Assembly: GCA_018389105.1 (NCBI GenBank) | Contig: JACATO010000337.1 | Location: 186,001 to 250,000, forward strand | Length of the DNA: 64,000 nucleotides | Direction: 5' to 3' | Origin: Nautilus pompilius | Taxonomy: Eukaryota > Mollusca > Cephalopoda > Nautilida > Nautilidae | In this document: one piece after another, positions 1 to 11,970 of the stretch | How positions within the stretch are numbered: position 1 is the first letter of the stretch | Layout: each line of letters begins with the position of its first letter | Program-made: the position numbers and the translations under genes | Notes under the pieces: generated by a model | Databases searched by the model: none | Seen by the model: the letters and a program-made list of their open reading frames with translations, nothing else | Told to the model about the DNA's origin: nothing

Positions 1-849
1 TTGTTTTTCGGTTTTCTGAAAGTTATCTAGTTGCTGCATAGTGTTAGCTGCCTTCAAAGCCTCTTCTTGTGTGATGCAGCAGTTTATGGTTAGAGTACTG
101 GAATGCTAGAATCAAGCGCACAAGTTGGAATCCTGATTAAGAACTGCTTAGTTTGATATGAGATACCCTTGTATGAGTTTTCTCCAATATTTAAAAATGA
201 AGAATTCTTGAAGGGGCCTTATTAGGTTGGCCAAAATGGGAGCCCTTTAGATACTTTAGCACTAGTCAGTTTCTGGTATCACATACCCTCGCTTTTCCCC
301 ATCCAACTAGTGTTTCAGCTGCTGGCACATTAAGGTTGAGTTCACCAAGGAATAAGACACCACCAACAATAACAATAAAGTTTCTTCTGGAGCAACTTTA
401 CCTTGCTATCTTCATCATTTTCCTTCTTTTAATGGGATAGAATTTCCACCTTTCAGTCTTGTACAGAGTTACTCCTGTTTTTGCTGATGGTTTCTCCATT
501 CTCTTTGAGAATTCTTCATTCAACTATTTTATCAATCTCTACAGTTTCCTACCATCTTGTTTCGTTGAGTTCCTTTGCAGTATGTATAACCTGGCATAAT
601 TATATTTAGCTTTGGTATAATTATGAACAACATTGTTTTCCTGTAAACAGACTTCATCTTTTTTTTTCTTGCTGTCTTCAAGCACATTTTCAGTTTCCAT
701 TGATGATACTATTCACATGCGTCACTAGTGGAATTCAAACCAGTTAGCACACCAGATTCACAACCAAGAGGTTTCTGCTTCAAAACCCAACAGTGACACA
801 TGTAAATCATCAATGGATACTAAAGATGTGACTGAAGATACCAAGAGAA

Positions 850-1090
850 TAAACATTACGAAATGTAGCAATAAAATTGCAATGACAAAGGTAACATTTC
901 ACCATTAACCAGGTTATAATCCCCAACAAATAAAACCTTCCATAATAGGTGGAAAGAAAGCTTTAGTAATTTCCTTTGGATTCCTTTAGCATTCCAGTGT
1001 AGGATTTTTACTTCCTCATCTTGGGCTGAGTGCCAGACTAACCACCTGGCATCATAAATATGGCAACTGGTTACAGCCTCTAGCACTGGC
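850..1090 (-). mobile_element. Possible non-LTR retrotransposon endonuclease remnant
   Basis: A minus-strand open frame reads KILHWNAKGIQRKL followed closely by VLFVGDYNL. These resemble the ILQWNxxGI start and the GDFN motif of apurinic-type endonucleases of LINE elements (Jockey/CR1-type). In an intact element the two motifs are about 100 residues apart, so the middle would have been lost. Neighbouring minus-strand sequence down to position 1 shows only stop-riddled fragments. The resemblance rests on two short motifs. Confidence 0.4.
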
Positions 1091-4000
1091 AGATGGAGAA
1101 TAATACTTATCTTGCTATGATTTTTTGCACTGCCCAGTCCAATCTTTTTGTGATTTCCCTACTTCTCAAAATAAAACAGTAATTCCTCCAGTAACTTTGC
1201 CTAGGCCCCAATGAAAATGAAGACTCACTACACAAACACATTAGCACACCCAGCTGGTGAACTAGCACCAGGACTGGTTTTAGTATGCATTTGATGAGGT
1301 TGCAGTCTCATGGTCAACACTGAAAGCTGTTGTCTTCAGCAAGAAAGAGTTGCTATTTATATGGACTCTATACTTCGACCAGTTTGTCATGATTGTGCCT
1401 ACCAGAAGTTTAACACCCATCCATTAGGCTCTAATGGTCACTGAAGCACTGCTATTGTGAAAACTTCAAAAAAAAAATGTACATGGGTTAAACAATTTTA
1501 AGTCAAGCAATATTGCCTAGACTGCAAATAAAAAAACACAAAAGCATGATAATAAACTTCATTTTTAGATGTGAAAGGAAGCCCACACAAATGACTGGCA
1601 TGCCAAATCAAACTCAAGTCACCACTGGGCCACCAAATGGCAACTTTAGTTAATCCTGTAGAGTATTTATTTCTAACCGGTACAGCTTATTTACAGTTAT
1701 ATGCATAGAATGTGCTGTTGAATTAATAAAACTATTGTGGTTTACTACCTTTTTATCATCATCATTGGATACATCTGTGATTGTAAAAGTACTATAAATA
1801 ACAGAAGTTACATCAATTTAACTTTTTATCATGATTCACAATACAACAACTATATAAACAGTATAGCTATAAGGTGCTTACTGTAGACACAGAACTAATC
1901 AGAATTTTATAACTAATTTGACTGATAGTTTTACAAGGCTTGCTATCATTAATTCTGGCTAATCACATTTGAAATTCTCATCACAAGATATAACTTTCTC
2001 TTTTTTGTATTTACAGATAGTACATGTCTAATCAGAACTTCTGATAGATTCTTTTGTTACATTAGCTAAAGTCAACAAAGTACATCAGGTACTTTCATAC
2101 TGGCCAATGTTACTCCTCTTCTTCATCATGCTTGAGCCCTAAGTCCAGAAATAAACTAATACAGTAGATAAAGTATGGCTATGTTGTCTAGGAAAATAAG
2201 AAGCATTCTTGATTAGTCATTAGATAATTATTTTTGGTAATCATACAGTTTATGTCTGATTATATAATGGAAACAAAGAACATAATTTAAAAAAATAAAA
2301 TAGACTAAACCCAATGTTTTTAAGGCACAGTTTTAAATGCACATGTGTACATACATGTGTGAGAGGACAGGGGTGGGAAAAGGGCAAGTTCACAAAGATG
2401 TTCCAAGTTTGAAGTTTTCCCTCCTGGTGATCCATGGTTCTTACATAATTACTTCAGCTTTTCAGAAAAATTTCTGACGCACGGCAGATTTATGTACTTT
2501 CATCATTGGCTGTTAGTGTAAGATGGTTCTTCTCCTTTCTGAGAAATCCACTATCCCTAACATGGTCCACAAAATATTTATCTTCCAACACCATTTGTGA
2601 TCGTCTACTGAAAATGGCTATCTGCCAAGCTTAGAAACTAAAAATCAATCACCCTCAAAGCATCTCTCTTGCACTGAATGCCATTCTCCAGTGACATTTG
2701 AAAAAAAATAAAACAAACATTGCATTAGCAATGACATATACATATATAAATATATACACACAGATGCATATACATACTTCATTCCCATCACAGGAATAGT
2801 ATCTCATACCTGGCTCTGACTTAAATCAGACAATAATGAATACACACATGACCAGATAATGTCAATGTTGCATCATAACCAACTGTTTTCGAAAATGTTC
2901 AGGATTATAATTTTCAATTTAGTTTCCAAAATATCATTGAATAAAATAAATCTTGTCTTCCAATTTTTAAAAGCTGCCTATTATAAATGCAGTAATGTTG
3001 CTTTTTTAAAACTGAATATTAAAAATAATAACAACTTGATTTCATAATCACATGAGCTAAACAAAGCTTATTTACTAAAGTATTAACATTGACTGCTAAA
3101 TAAACACTGGCCAGTAAAAAGGAAAGAAAAATAACGAGAGAATATTCTTAAAACCTACAAATTTCAAAATGAAACTTCATAAGCGTTTATTCTTCCATGA
3201 TGGTTCTAACTTCTTAAGAAGCACAAGACAAAAACAGTCATTACCATCTATGTATAATTCCTGTACAATTGTTATATTGTGTGCATACAAAAGCAAACCA
3301 CTAGGAATTGAGCTAAGTATTCTATTTTCAACCTCTTCACTAAACTTGTAACATGAATGACTTTTCTCATCTCAGATTTGACCACAAAAGAATTCCTAAG
3401 TAAATGAGTACAGATGTGCACAGTATGGAGTGACAACTGTCAGAGACTACCACCTACTGGAGATAAATATTAGTCACCCGTTTCAGGAATTTATTTTCAA
3501 GTCTTTTTTTAAAGATCAAACTATCAACACATCGACATTTTTTTTTTTATTTAAAGGAAGTTAATTAGTATTTACTCAAAAAAAAATTCAAATAACAATG
3601 TCATTCGATCCTGTTATAGCAAAGTGCTCCCCCCCCCTTTCAGCTGTCTTTAATTATAGTTCAGGCGACAGAAATAAAGCAAAGAAAGCCTTAAAAAATT
3701 ATTTTTAATTTTAGATATTTCATTAACTCTTTTCTTAGATAGAGAAAACAACCCAGTGTCATCAGTATATAAATAATAATAATAATAATAATACAAAACA
3801 CTTCCTTCTTTTTGGGAAAAAGTAAACATTTCTACTCACTAAAATTATGTGAGCATTCCCATAATGCAATGCAAAATGAAACCTGGAAAGCTTTTGAAAA
3901 GCAATTCTACTTTATCTCTGATAATTTGTTAGGGCAAAAACATATTTTACTTGTAGTTTCTTTGCCTTTTGTTTGTCAGAACCTTTCCATAAATAGGTAG

Positions 4001-4289
4001 TAATGAAGTGGTCACTAAACATTTTACCTGCACGTGGTTTCCCAGCATTGTAGCTTTAAATTTTATCTGCTTATTGCTTATGAGAAATATTTTAAAAACT
4101 ATCTCTATGACTTCTCAATTAACTGTATCAACAAAACTAATTGATCAAAGCTTGTAATTGTCTATCAAATGGCTTGTTCCCTAGAATAGTTCTCTATACA
4201 GACTTTCCTTTAGTACTCTGCCGTCTGGCTTATCTGATGTAAAGGGGAAACTGAAATAGAGCCAATAACTGATGTTAGGAATTGTTTAA

Positions 4290-4440
4290 AATTTAAACCA
4301 GACTTAATACCCCTCCCCTTGCCGTTGTGCTTGCTTGAAGTGCACCGGCCCATCAAACAGGAGCTTCCCCTAACAGGGCCACTCCTGAGCGAGGGTCTAC
4401 CAGCTGTTGACGCTAACGTTGAATTTCTTGAGGTACAAAT
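4290..4440. other. GC-rich block of unknown origin inside an AT-rich intron
   Basis: About 150 bases are markedly richer in G+C than the flanking intron. The minus strand is open across it and would read a basic, Ser/Gly-rich peptide (within an open frame spanning 4210-4626), but no domain, splice-site pair or RNA-gene promoter boxes were recognised. It could be a fragment of an interspersed repeat or an exon of an unrecognised transcript. Confidence 0.35.
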
Positions 4441-5093
4441 AATACTGTTATAATCAAGCAGCTGTTGTTGATAGTGGACAATGATGATCAGGTGTCTGGG
4501 TGCAAAACTGTCTACTTTGTTCCAATTGATTAAAACATTTCTGTCAATGACAGTACTGTGAATCCAATTTTTTAGTATGTGCAAATTACTAAAAGTTAAT
4601 AGACTATTTGAAATAGAAATGAGCATTCACTTTTTCTTTTCTCATCGTTTGGAAGAACTTTTTAAATAACCTGATTAAATTTTAAAATCATATATACATA
4701 TATAGCATTAATATACAACAATATTAAGAGTTAAAACGCTGTGAAGATCAAAGATGTGGCCAACTAGGAGTTTATGGGAGGGAAAAAACTCTCCAAACTG
4801 TGATCGATCCTTGGTCACAGACAGCCCTACAGAAGAGTGTTTGGACTAGACTCACGTTGTTACACACACACATATATATATATATATTGCTCTCTTGAAA
4901 TATCTCACGCCCAGTGCAATCTTTTATTCACTTTTACAATGAACCTACCTACACATCACTCAGTTTCCGTTCCTAAAACATCAAGTCCGGGAACACGGTT
5001 CTCAATAATTGTGGAATGCAGTGTACTGTACCTACTTAAATAGTACGTTTTAAAATAATAATAAAACAACAACAACAAAACACTCTCGCTACA

Positions 5094-5145
5094 AATATGT
5101 GTGTATATATACATATGTGTGTGTGTGTTGTTGTTGTTGTTTTTG
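5094..5145. repeat. AT/GT/TTG microsatellite
   Basis: Simple-sequence tract: ATATGTGT-type repeats run into (GT)n and then (TTG)n. It lies just outside the CpG-rich promoter island. Confidence 0.8.
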
Positions 5146-5748
5146 TGTGCTTCATCCTAAGCAAGTAAACTGAACTATTACGATTGTTATTAGTTTCTGT
5201 TATCTTCTGTAAACCTGAAAGTGTTTGTCAGAAGCAGTTCCGGGCGTGGCGTCGTTCTGGACCCCACCCCCCGGGGAGGAGGGGGCGGCAGTAACCCCGC
5301 AGCCGCCCTTTCCTCCCCCCCCCTGTGCTAACAAAGCCCCGAGTCAGTGCAGAGATGCTGAAGAGAGCAGACAGTGGGGGGGGGGATGCAGTACAGCAAC
5401 GAAAATGGCACCGGCGCTTAGAACTAACCGCCACTTCGGTGAGGAAGGGTGTGTGTGTGTGTGTGTGTGGAAAGGGGTTAGTTAGTGTGTATAAGAGGGC
5501 GCATGCGGACCTGGAGTGCACAGACAACCTTGTTAGCTCCAGACGACCCCCTCGGGAAGAGACATGGACGACGACTACCCGTGTCCGCGGGGGCCCCTGG
5601 CTATGGTTCAATGGAGAAAAAAAACACGTATGTAACGGTAGGTACCAAAGTCAACCCTGCCGCGCTGGACCTTTAAAACTCGGCGCCCCCGCGGGCAGCC
5701 GGTCAGTCAGGGGTGGGTGAGAGGGACGAGGAAGAAAGAACCACTTAC

Positions 5749-6072
5749 CCCCTGCGGGTGGCAAGCCGACGACCGATTCGACCGTCCCACCGCGGTACCG
5801 TTGATGGCGGGGCAGAGGGACGCGGCGGCGGCGGCGGCGGAACGCGAGGAAGCATCCCTCACTATCGCCGACAGCTGCTGCTGGTCCAGAGTTCCATTCT
5901 CCCCGTACCTGGTAAGGATCCAGTCCAGGAACGTGGAGGTGATGCGGCGAAAGCACGACGGCGGCGAGTCCGATCCGCCGGCGGCGGCCGTAGTCGTGGA
6001 AACGAGAGTTAGCGCGAGGAAGGAGAGGTTGACGAAGAACACGGTCCGAGGTATCCATCGTTGGGAACTCAT
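5749..6072 (-). CDS. N-terminal exon of an SLC39/ZIP-like metal transporter (partial gene)
   Basis: This exon encodes 108 residues from the ATG at 6072 down to a clean donor (GGGG|GTAAGTGG; intron starts at 5748), phase 0. Residues 1-30 form a signal peptide: a short basic start, a hydrophobic run (VFFVNLSFLALTLV) and a small-residue region. Residues 46-73 read STFLDWILTRYGENGTLDQQ followed by a hydrophobic QLSAIV helix. This matches the extracellular segment of LIV-1-type zinc transporters, where RYGENxSL is followed by an amphipathic helix. SLCPAINGT near residues 85-93 recalls the LCPAI segment that precedes the first membrane helix in those proteins. ZIP proteins carry Zn, Fe or Mn into the cytosol. 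No membrane segment is in the window because the gene continues to the left. The family call rests on these two motifs and the secretory signal. Confidence 0.62.
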
Positions 6073-6489
6073 AGCTTCCGAATCGCAGATATCTGTTCCC
6101 GCCCGCCCGCCCTCCCGGAAAACCTTGTAGGATGGAGAGTCAGCTCTGGCTAATCGCCACTGCCACCACTCCCGCTACCAGTAACACGTTTCGTCTCTCT
6201 CTCTCCCCCCCCCCCTCCGGCCAACAATATCTCTACGGGTTGACCCCGCTCCGCGAGATTGACCTCGAGAATTGCTGCGGTCAGGTCCGACTTTAGGTGG
6301 GTAGGTCGCCAAGAAAAAAAACCCATCGATATTTAATGTACAAAAGTTTGTTTGTTTGTCTGTCTGTCCATTTTAAAATTTTTTCTTCAAGTTTGGTCGG
6401 GGGGGAGGAGGAGGAGGTGGAAATAAATAAATACGAAAATAACGAAACGGCTATGTTGGGAATCGGTACCACCTGCGTCAAGTGTTGCC
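6073..6489. promoter_or_regulatory. Bidirectional CpG-rich promoter region (SLC39-like / ankyrin gene)
   Basis: The two divergent start codons are 417 bp apart. The flanking DNA from about 5225 to 6300 is rich in C+G and CpG, unlike the CpG-poor remainder of the window. It contains homopolymer C tracts and a CT tract near 6195-6220. Both transcripts must start here or just beside it, so a shared promoter is likely. Transcription start sites cannot be placed from sequence alone. Confidence 0.6.
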
Positions 6490-6514
6490 ATGGCAATGGA
6501 AATGTTGGTAGCTG
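6490..6514 (+). CDS. Ankyrin gene exon 1 (start codon)
   Basis: The ATG sits in a strong Kozak context (TTGCCATGGCA). The exon encodes eight residues and one base of the next codon, then donor G|GTAAGTAAG. Reading GCT G|AT across the junction joins exon 2 in frame. The longer overlapping frame that starts at 6297 would hit a stop at this junction, so the 6490 start was chosen. The following 5.2-kb intron holds the 187-bp tandem array, a diverged direct duplication at 9.7-10.0 kb and otherwise AT-rich unique DNA. Confidence 0.72.
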
Positions 6515-9500
6515 GTAAGTAAGCCTTTGTGTGTTTCTTTCTCTTTTTTCCTTGCATTATAAAATATTTACATTTAGAATAGTTTCGGCGTTAAATCATA
6601 AATGAGCATAGTATAATGATTGTACTACGATGCCCTCTGCTGTAAACATTGAAGGGACTACGTGTGCGCTTACGATGTAAGGTTGTTTTTTTTTTTTGTT
6701 TCCATATATTTAACTGGAGGAGGGGACGTTTTGTTACCCAGACTTCTTCTTCTGCTACCTTATCATGTATCATATACTAACTATGTTGACCCCCCCTTTT
6801 TTCTATAGTAGTTCATGGTGATCTCCATAGCATTGTCATGTCCATGGTAACAAAAGAAAGAAAGAAAGAAAGAAAGAAAGGGAGAGGGTTGGGGGGAGAG
6901 AGAGAGAGAGACAAACATGCTGTGACCCAGACTTCTTCTTCTGCTACCTTATCATGTATCATATACTAACTATGTTGACCCCCCTTTTTTCTATAGTAGT
7001 TCATGGTGATCTCCATAGCATTGTCATGTCCATGGTAACAAAAGAAAGAAAAAGAAAGAAAGAAAGGGAGAGGGGGGGGGGGAGAGAGAGAGAGAGACAA
7101 ACATGCTGTGACCCAGACTTCTTCTTCTGCTACCTTATCATGTATCATATACTAACTATGTTGACCCCCCTTTTCTATAGTAGTTCATGGTGATCTCCAT
7201 AGCATTGTCATGTCCATGGTAACAAAAGAAAGAAGAAAGAAAGAAAGAAGAAAGGGAGAGGGTTGGGGGGGGGAGAGAGACAAACATGCTGTGACCCAGA
7301 CTTCTTCTTCTGCTACCTTATTATGTATCATATACTAACTATGTTGACCCCCCCTTTTTTCTATAGTAGTTCATGGTGATCTCCATAGCATTGTCATGTC
7401 CATGGTAACAAAGAAAGAAAGAAAGAAAGAAAGAGGGGAGGGTGGGAGGGGAGAGAGAGAGAGAGACAAACATGCTGTGACCCAGACTTCTTCTTCTGCT
7501 ACCTTATCATGTATCATATACTAACTATGTTGACCCCCCTTTTTTCTATAGTAGTTCATGGTGATCTCCATAGCATTGTCATGTCCATGGTAACAAGAAG
7601 AAAGAAAGAAAGAAAGAAAGAAAGGGAGAGGGTGGGAGGGGAGAGAGAGAGAGAGACAAACATGCTGTGACCCAGACTACTTCTTCTGTTACCTTATTAT
7701 GTATCATATACTAACTATGTTGACCCCCCCTTTTTTCTATAGTAGTTATCATTTTTTGTCTTCGCTACCTCTTGATTTGAAAACTAATAAAGTAAACAGC
7801 AAATTCATGGTGATCTCCATAGTATTGTCATGTCCATGGTAACAAAAGAAAGAAAGAAAGAAAGGGAGAGGGTGGGGGGAGAGAGAGAGAGAGAGACAAA
7901 CATGCTGTGGTAATACTAGGAACAAATCGGATTATAAAATATTTGCCAGCAACCATAAAAAAAAAAAAATCAAAATGTTTTAAGCAGACAGAGGTACAGA
8001 TTTCCTCCAGTATTTTGTCCCCTCGGGAGCCCGTTGTTCTTTCAATCAAATGAGATTCCCTTTTCCACTAATGCCTGAGGGCTTTAGGTCTTCCCATTAC
8101 AGCATCCAGAACTATGGGGCAATGTGGGACAGTAGTTTTGGCATTTGGTCATAGCTGGAACTGCCATGCTGCACCTTGCAATTAATGATAACCACAGATG
8201 CAGTTTCACATTTAAGCTTTGTGTAGGCAAGAGTTTTTCACAGATCTGTTTGATAAATAGCTTGTAGAGCAGAGAGGAAAATAAAAACACTACTATAGCC
8301 AACACTAAATCATTTCCTAGTGTAGCTCAGTTAAGAAAAATGGACTAAAATGACCATAACTCTGGATTTCTGCCCCTCCCCTTTTTTTATAGCTGCACAT
8401 GAAGAAGAGAGGCAGCTTTTGCAAGTGTCAATTGCTCTAATTTCTTGAATAACTAGATATACAAATTATCATGCATGTAACTTTGTTTTCCATGACATAA
8501 AATACTCTAGACATTTTAAATGAAGCAGGTTTGAAATAAATTTCAAGTTTCTTTAATAATCATTGATATCTGTCACTTTTATTATGGTTTTCAAACTTTT
8601 TCACATGATTTAAAACATGGCTGTAGTTTATTTAAAATGTTTTTGGTGCTAAATAAGATGTGGAAAACCTGTGTTTAAATCAGTTTTTAAAATACTTTTT
8701 AGACAGAAATCAAATGGTCATATCATGGTTAAAACTTCTTTAAAGCAATTAAAGAGTTTGTTTTCCTTTGTTTTTATATTACATTTATTCTTGATAGATT
8801 TTTTAAATTAATACAGTCTTGACATTGAAACGAGGTTAATTAAATTTGTAAATGTGTAGTTATTGTTTGATCAGTGACCTAAACTAAACATGTTCAAATT
8901 CAGTCATGGTCAAGTAAGAAACCACGGCACCAAAAGTTCTAAACCAGTGATGTCATGTTACCCTGACAGTCAACTTTTCTGTTTTAAACAAACCCCAAAC
9001 TCAATCACAGAGAATTATATTCAAGGTATATTTTCTCAAAAACTATTGAGGGTCAACTTTGAAATATTATTTTTATTGTAATGATGTAAATACCTATTAT
9101 AGACAATTGATTCACTTAGCTTAAATAAATTCTAGAACAATTTATTAATAAAATCCATACATTTAATTGACAAGGCAAAAATTACATTACATGACTTGCT
9201 TTGGAGCCTATATTTTCACATATGTTGAATATGTGTGTTTGCTAGACTCTTCTTAAGTAAAGGAAATTGTAGCCTGACTACGGCTGCCTATAGTTAAAAT
9301 CTTTGTCAGCATAACATCTTAAATAAGGGAGAACAAAAATAAAAATCTCAAAATCTTTGAGTCTAACATTCCATTTTTCTACATGAATATAAAACTTTAC
9401 AATGGACTTGGTAAATGTAACCATAAATGTAAATTTTCCATGCTCAAGAAAAGGGGGGTTGTTACCAGACACACCTTTGGATCAATATCTTGCATCAAAA

Positions 9501-11927
9501 ACCTTTGTTTTCAAAATTAAATTCTCGGAAACCATTTGATTTAAGAGACCTAACTGCTTAACAATTTCTTTGTCTGAAATAAAACAGGGTAAAGCTTGTT
9601 TACATAAGTTATGACTCCATTTAGGGTTACCCTAACCAAAACTTTGAATGAATTCATACTCAAATAACTTAAATAAGCTGCATTTTCCCCTGATTTGGTA
9701 TGACAGTTTCAGTATCACTGAAGTTAATTACAATTCTATAGCTAGTATATTTGGAAGCAGACAGGTGAACATGCCATTAAACCATCAAATACATGATTAT
9801 GGAAGACAAGGATAAAAATCACAACTTGAGAGATTGTACCTACATTACATGAAAAAAGCTGAGTCAGAAAGTTGCATTCTGCTGATGCATCAAGCCTGGT
9901 ATGGTAATTTTAATATCACTGCAATCAATAAATTCTACAACTAGTGTATTGAGAAAAAGGACAAAGGTGAACATCTCATCAAATCATGAAATATATTATT
10001 ATAGAAGAAAAGGATAAAAGTCACGGCAAGATTCCTAATTACACAAATAGCTGAACCAGATGGTATAGTTTTGTTGTAATTTCATTAGATTTATAAAGAT
10101 TTTATCCTCAAAGGATATAAGACTAACCCGAATTTTTGAACCTAGCCATATGGTTCACAACAATGTCGAAAAATTTCTTTAGTTCAAAGTCCAGTCTCCA
10201 TTTTATGGCATATGAACTCAAGTACTTATAGGAGTAATGAGTTCTCTGGTAATTGTCTTCTTTGCAGTCTAAATTCCCAATTTGCAAGATTAAGCTTGGC
10301 TAGCTGGGACCTTTTCCTGCAGTTTACCTGAACCTGGTTGCTTGGTCATTGGCACCTCTATAATATCCAATAAATTGATGGCTGCTTTGCCCTTTGGACT
10401 TTTATTTTTTCTTCTTTTACAGAAGGCCCCCCCCTTTTTATGGGAACAGCTTGATTCACATTTTGTTCATAAATTAGGTCCTGCAGATTTTTGTCCATCT
10501 CTAAAACGGCAACTGCATACTCAAGAATGTTTGCTTGGTTCCCTGTCATCTTTAACTGTTTATTTTAAAAAAAAATGGCTGGGATTTCAAGTGAAAAGAA
10601 AGAGTTTTGTGTGTGGTTGAAGGAAAACATTTAGTCTTAACAAAAAAAAAAAAAAGACAATTACCAGCAACCCTTCCAAAATCAAAAGATGGTAATGGTC
10701 CATTCCTTAAAGGAAAATCATATCATTTATTCCATCAAATAACTTATGCAGGGATGTACTGATATACTCTGTTCCAAAGTTAGTGCTCTGAATAAATATT
10801 GAAATTATCTTGTGATGATCTGTCTTAGTTATAAATTATAATGGTAAAGTTAAAACTAGGGCATAAATCACAATTTACTGACATAAAATCTTAATTTATT
10901 AATAATTATTACTTTCTTAATCTTGATGGAGCCCAGCAGAGATAAAATATATTTTGAGGACTGTTATTAATCTGTCCAAATCACATATGCACTACAAGGT
11001 CACTTATTCTTAAATTGGTAGTTTAGTGTTCCATTGCTCTTGTTTTTGTCACTAAATCAGGTTGCAAGCTGCAATAATGAAGAAATTTGTAAACATCATA
11101 ATGATTGGAAAACTTTAATAGCATACTACATGATATTATGCATATCTGTAAGTACCACTTGATTCTACACAAACAGACAGTAAAATATCAACTGTTCATA
11201 CCTTAATAAGCAAATCCAACAATAGTACTCTTCCTTTCTTAAAATCTTATTTTGAAAACAAAAAAAAAAGTGTGAGACACTTAGAATAATGATTACTCCC
11301 AGAATGAAAAAAATGAACCATTGTGGCCTATCACCTCTGCATCTTTGTGTTGGTACACAGTCGAATGGGCTGAAAATTTTACTTTTTAATACACTTATAT
11401 GGGTAAACTTGATCTTCAGTTGAAGAATGCTGGTTTTTCTTGTATTGAGTTAATCTATGGAAATTTAGCTCTAAAACTGAGGAATATTTTTTTGACAAAA
11501 TAAAACCTTTGCAGAACACACATGGTGAACACCACTGTTGAACAGGTTTATTTAGAACAAAATTTTTAGTTGCCATAACTTTGTAATGTCACACTTTAGT
11601 ACTTTATTTTTCAGTTCTTTTGTTTAAAGCAGGCATGTGACTGTGATACAAGAGATAGTTGATGTTTTGTAAACTGCTGCTAAGATTTATGTGAATTTTG
11701 GTAATATTTGTATTTCTAGATAATAAACCATCATCAGAAGCTACAGAAGAAAGGAATGTAAATAAAACAAATGAGTTTTTTAAAAAGGATTTTCATACTG
11801 GACTGAGAAAGAGAAGTTTAGAAAAGAGTCCACTTCATTTGGCCTGCAGCTATGGACAGATAGAAGCCTTGGAAGACATCCTCAAGGTAGGTAGGCAGGC
11901 AGGCAGGTAGGTGTATGCATGTGTGTG

Positions 11928-11970
<43 letters not shown>

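Larger units (their letters stand above)
1..5748 (-). other. First intron (partial) of the SLC39-like gene
   Basis: This stretch lies downstream, on the minus strand, of the donor that closes the SLC39-like first exon. I looked for transporter membrane exons, including a HExPHE-type metal-binding motif on the minus strand, and found none, so the remaining exons should lie left of the window. The stretch is AT-rich and holds a possible LINE remnant (850-1090), short AAT and AT/GT microsatellites (3768-3792, 4864-4887, 5094-5145), a GC-rich block of unknown origin (4290-4440) and the start of a CpG-rich island from about 5225. Confidence 0.55.

Noticed and set aside
4210..4626. 138-codon minus-strand open frame around the GC-rich block
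   Set aside because: No domain, unusual composition only in the central 150 bases, and no supporting splice sites; kept only as a composition anomaly.
5228..6130. Several overlapping open frames of 85-137 codons in the promoter island
   Set aside because: They overlap each other and the SLC39-like exon; high GC removes stops by chance. Only 5749-6072 has a signal peptide, family motifs and a donor.
6297..6518. Longer open frame overlapping the ankyrin start
   Set aside because: Splicing at the 6514 donor to exon 2 creates an immediate stop in this frame. The frame from 6490, in strong Kozak context, joins exon 2 correctly.
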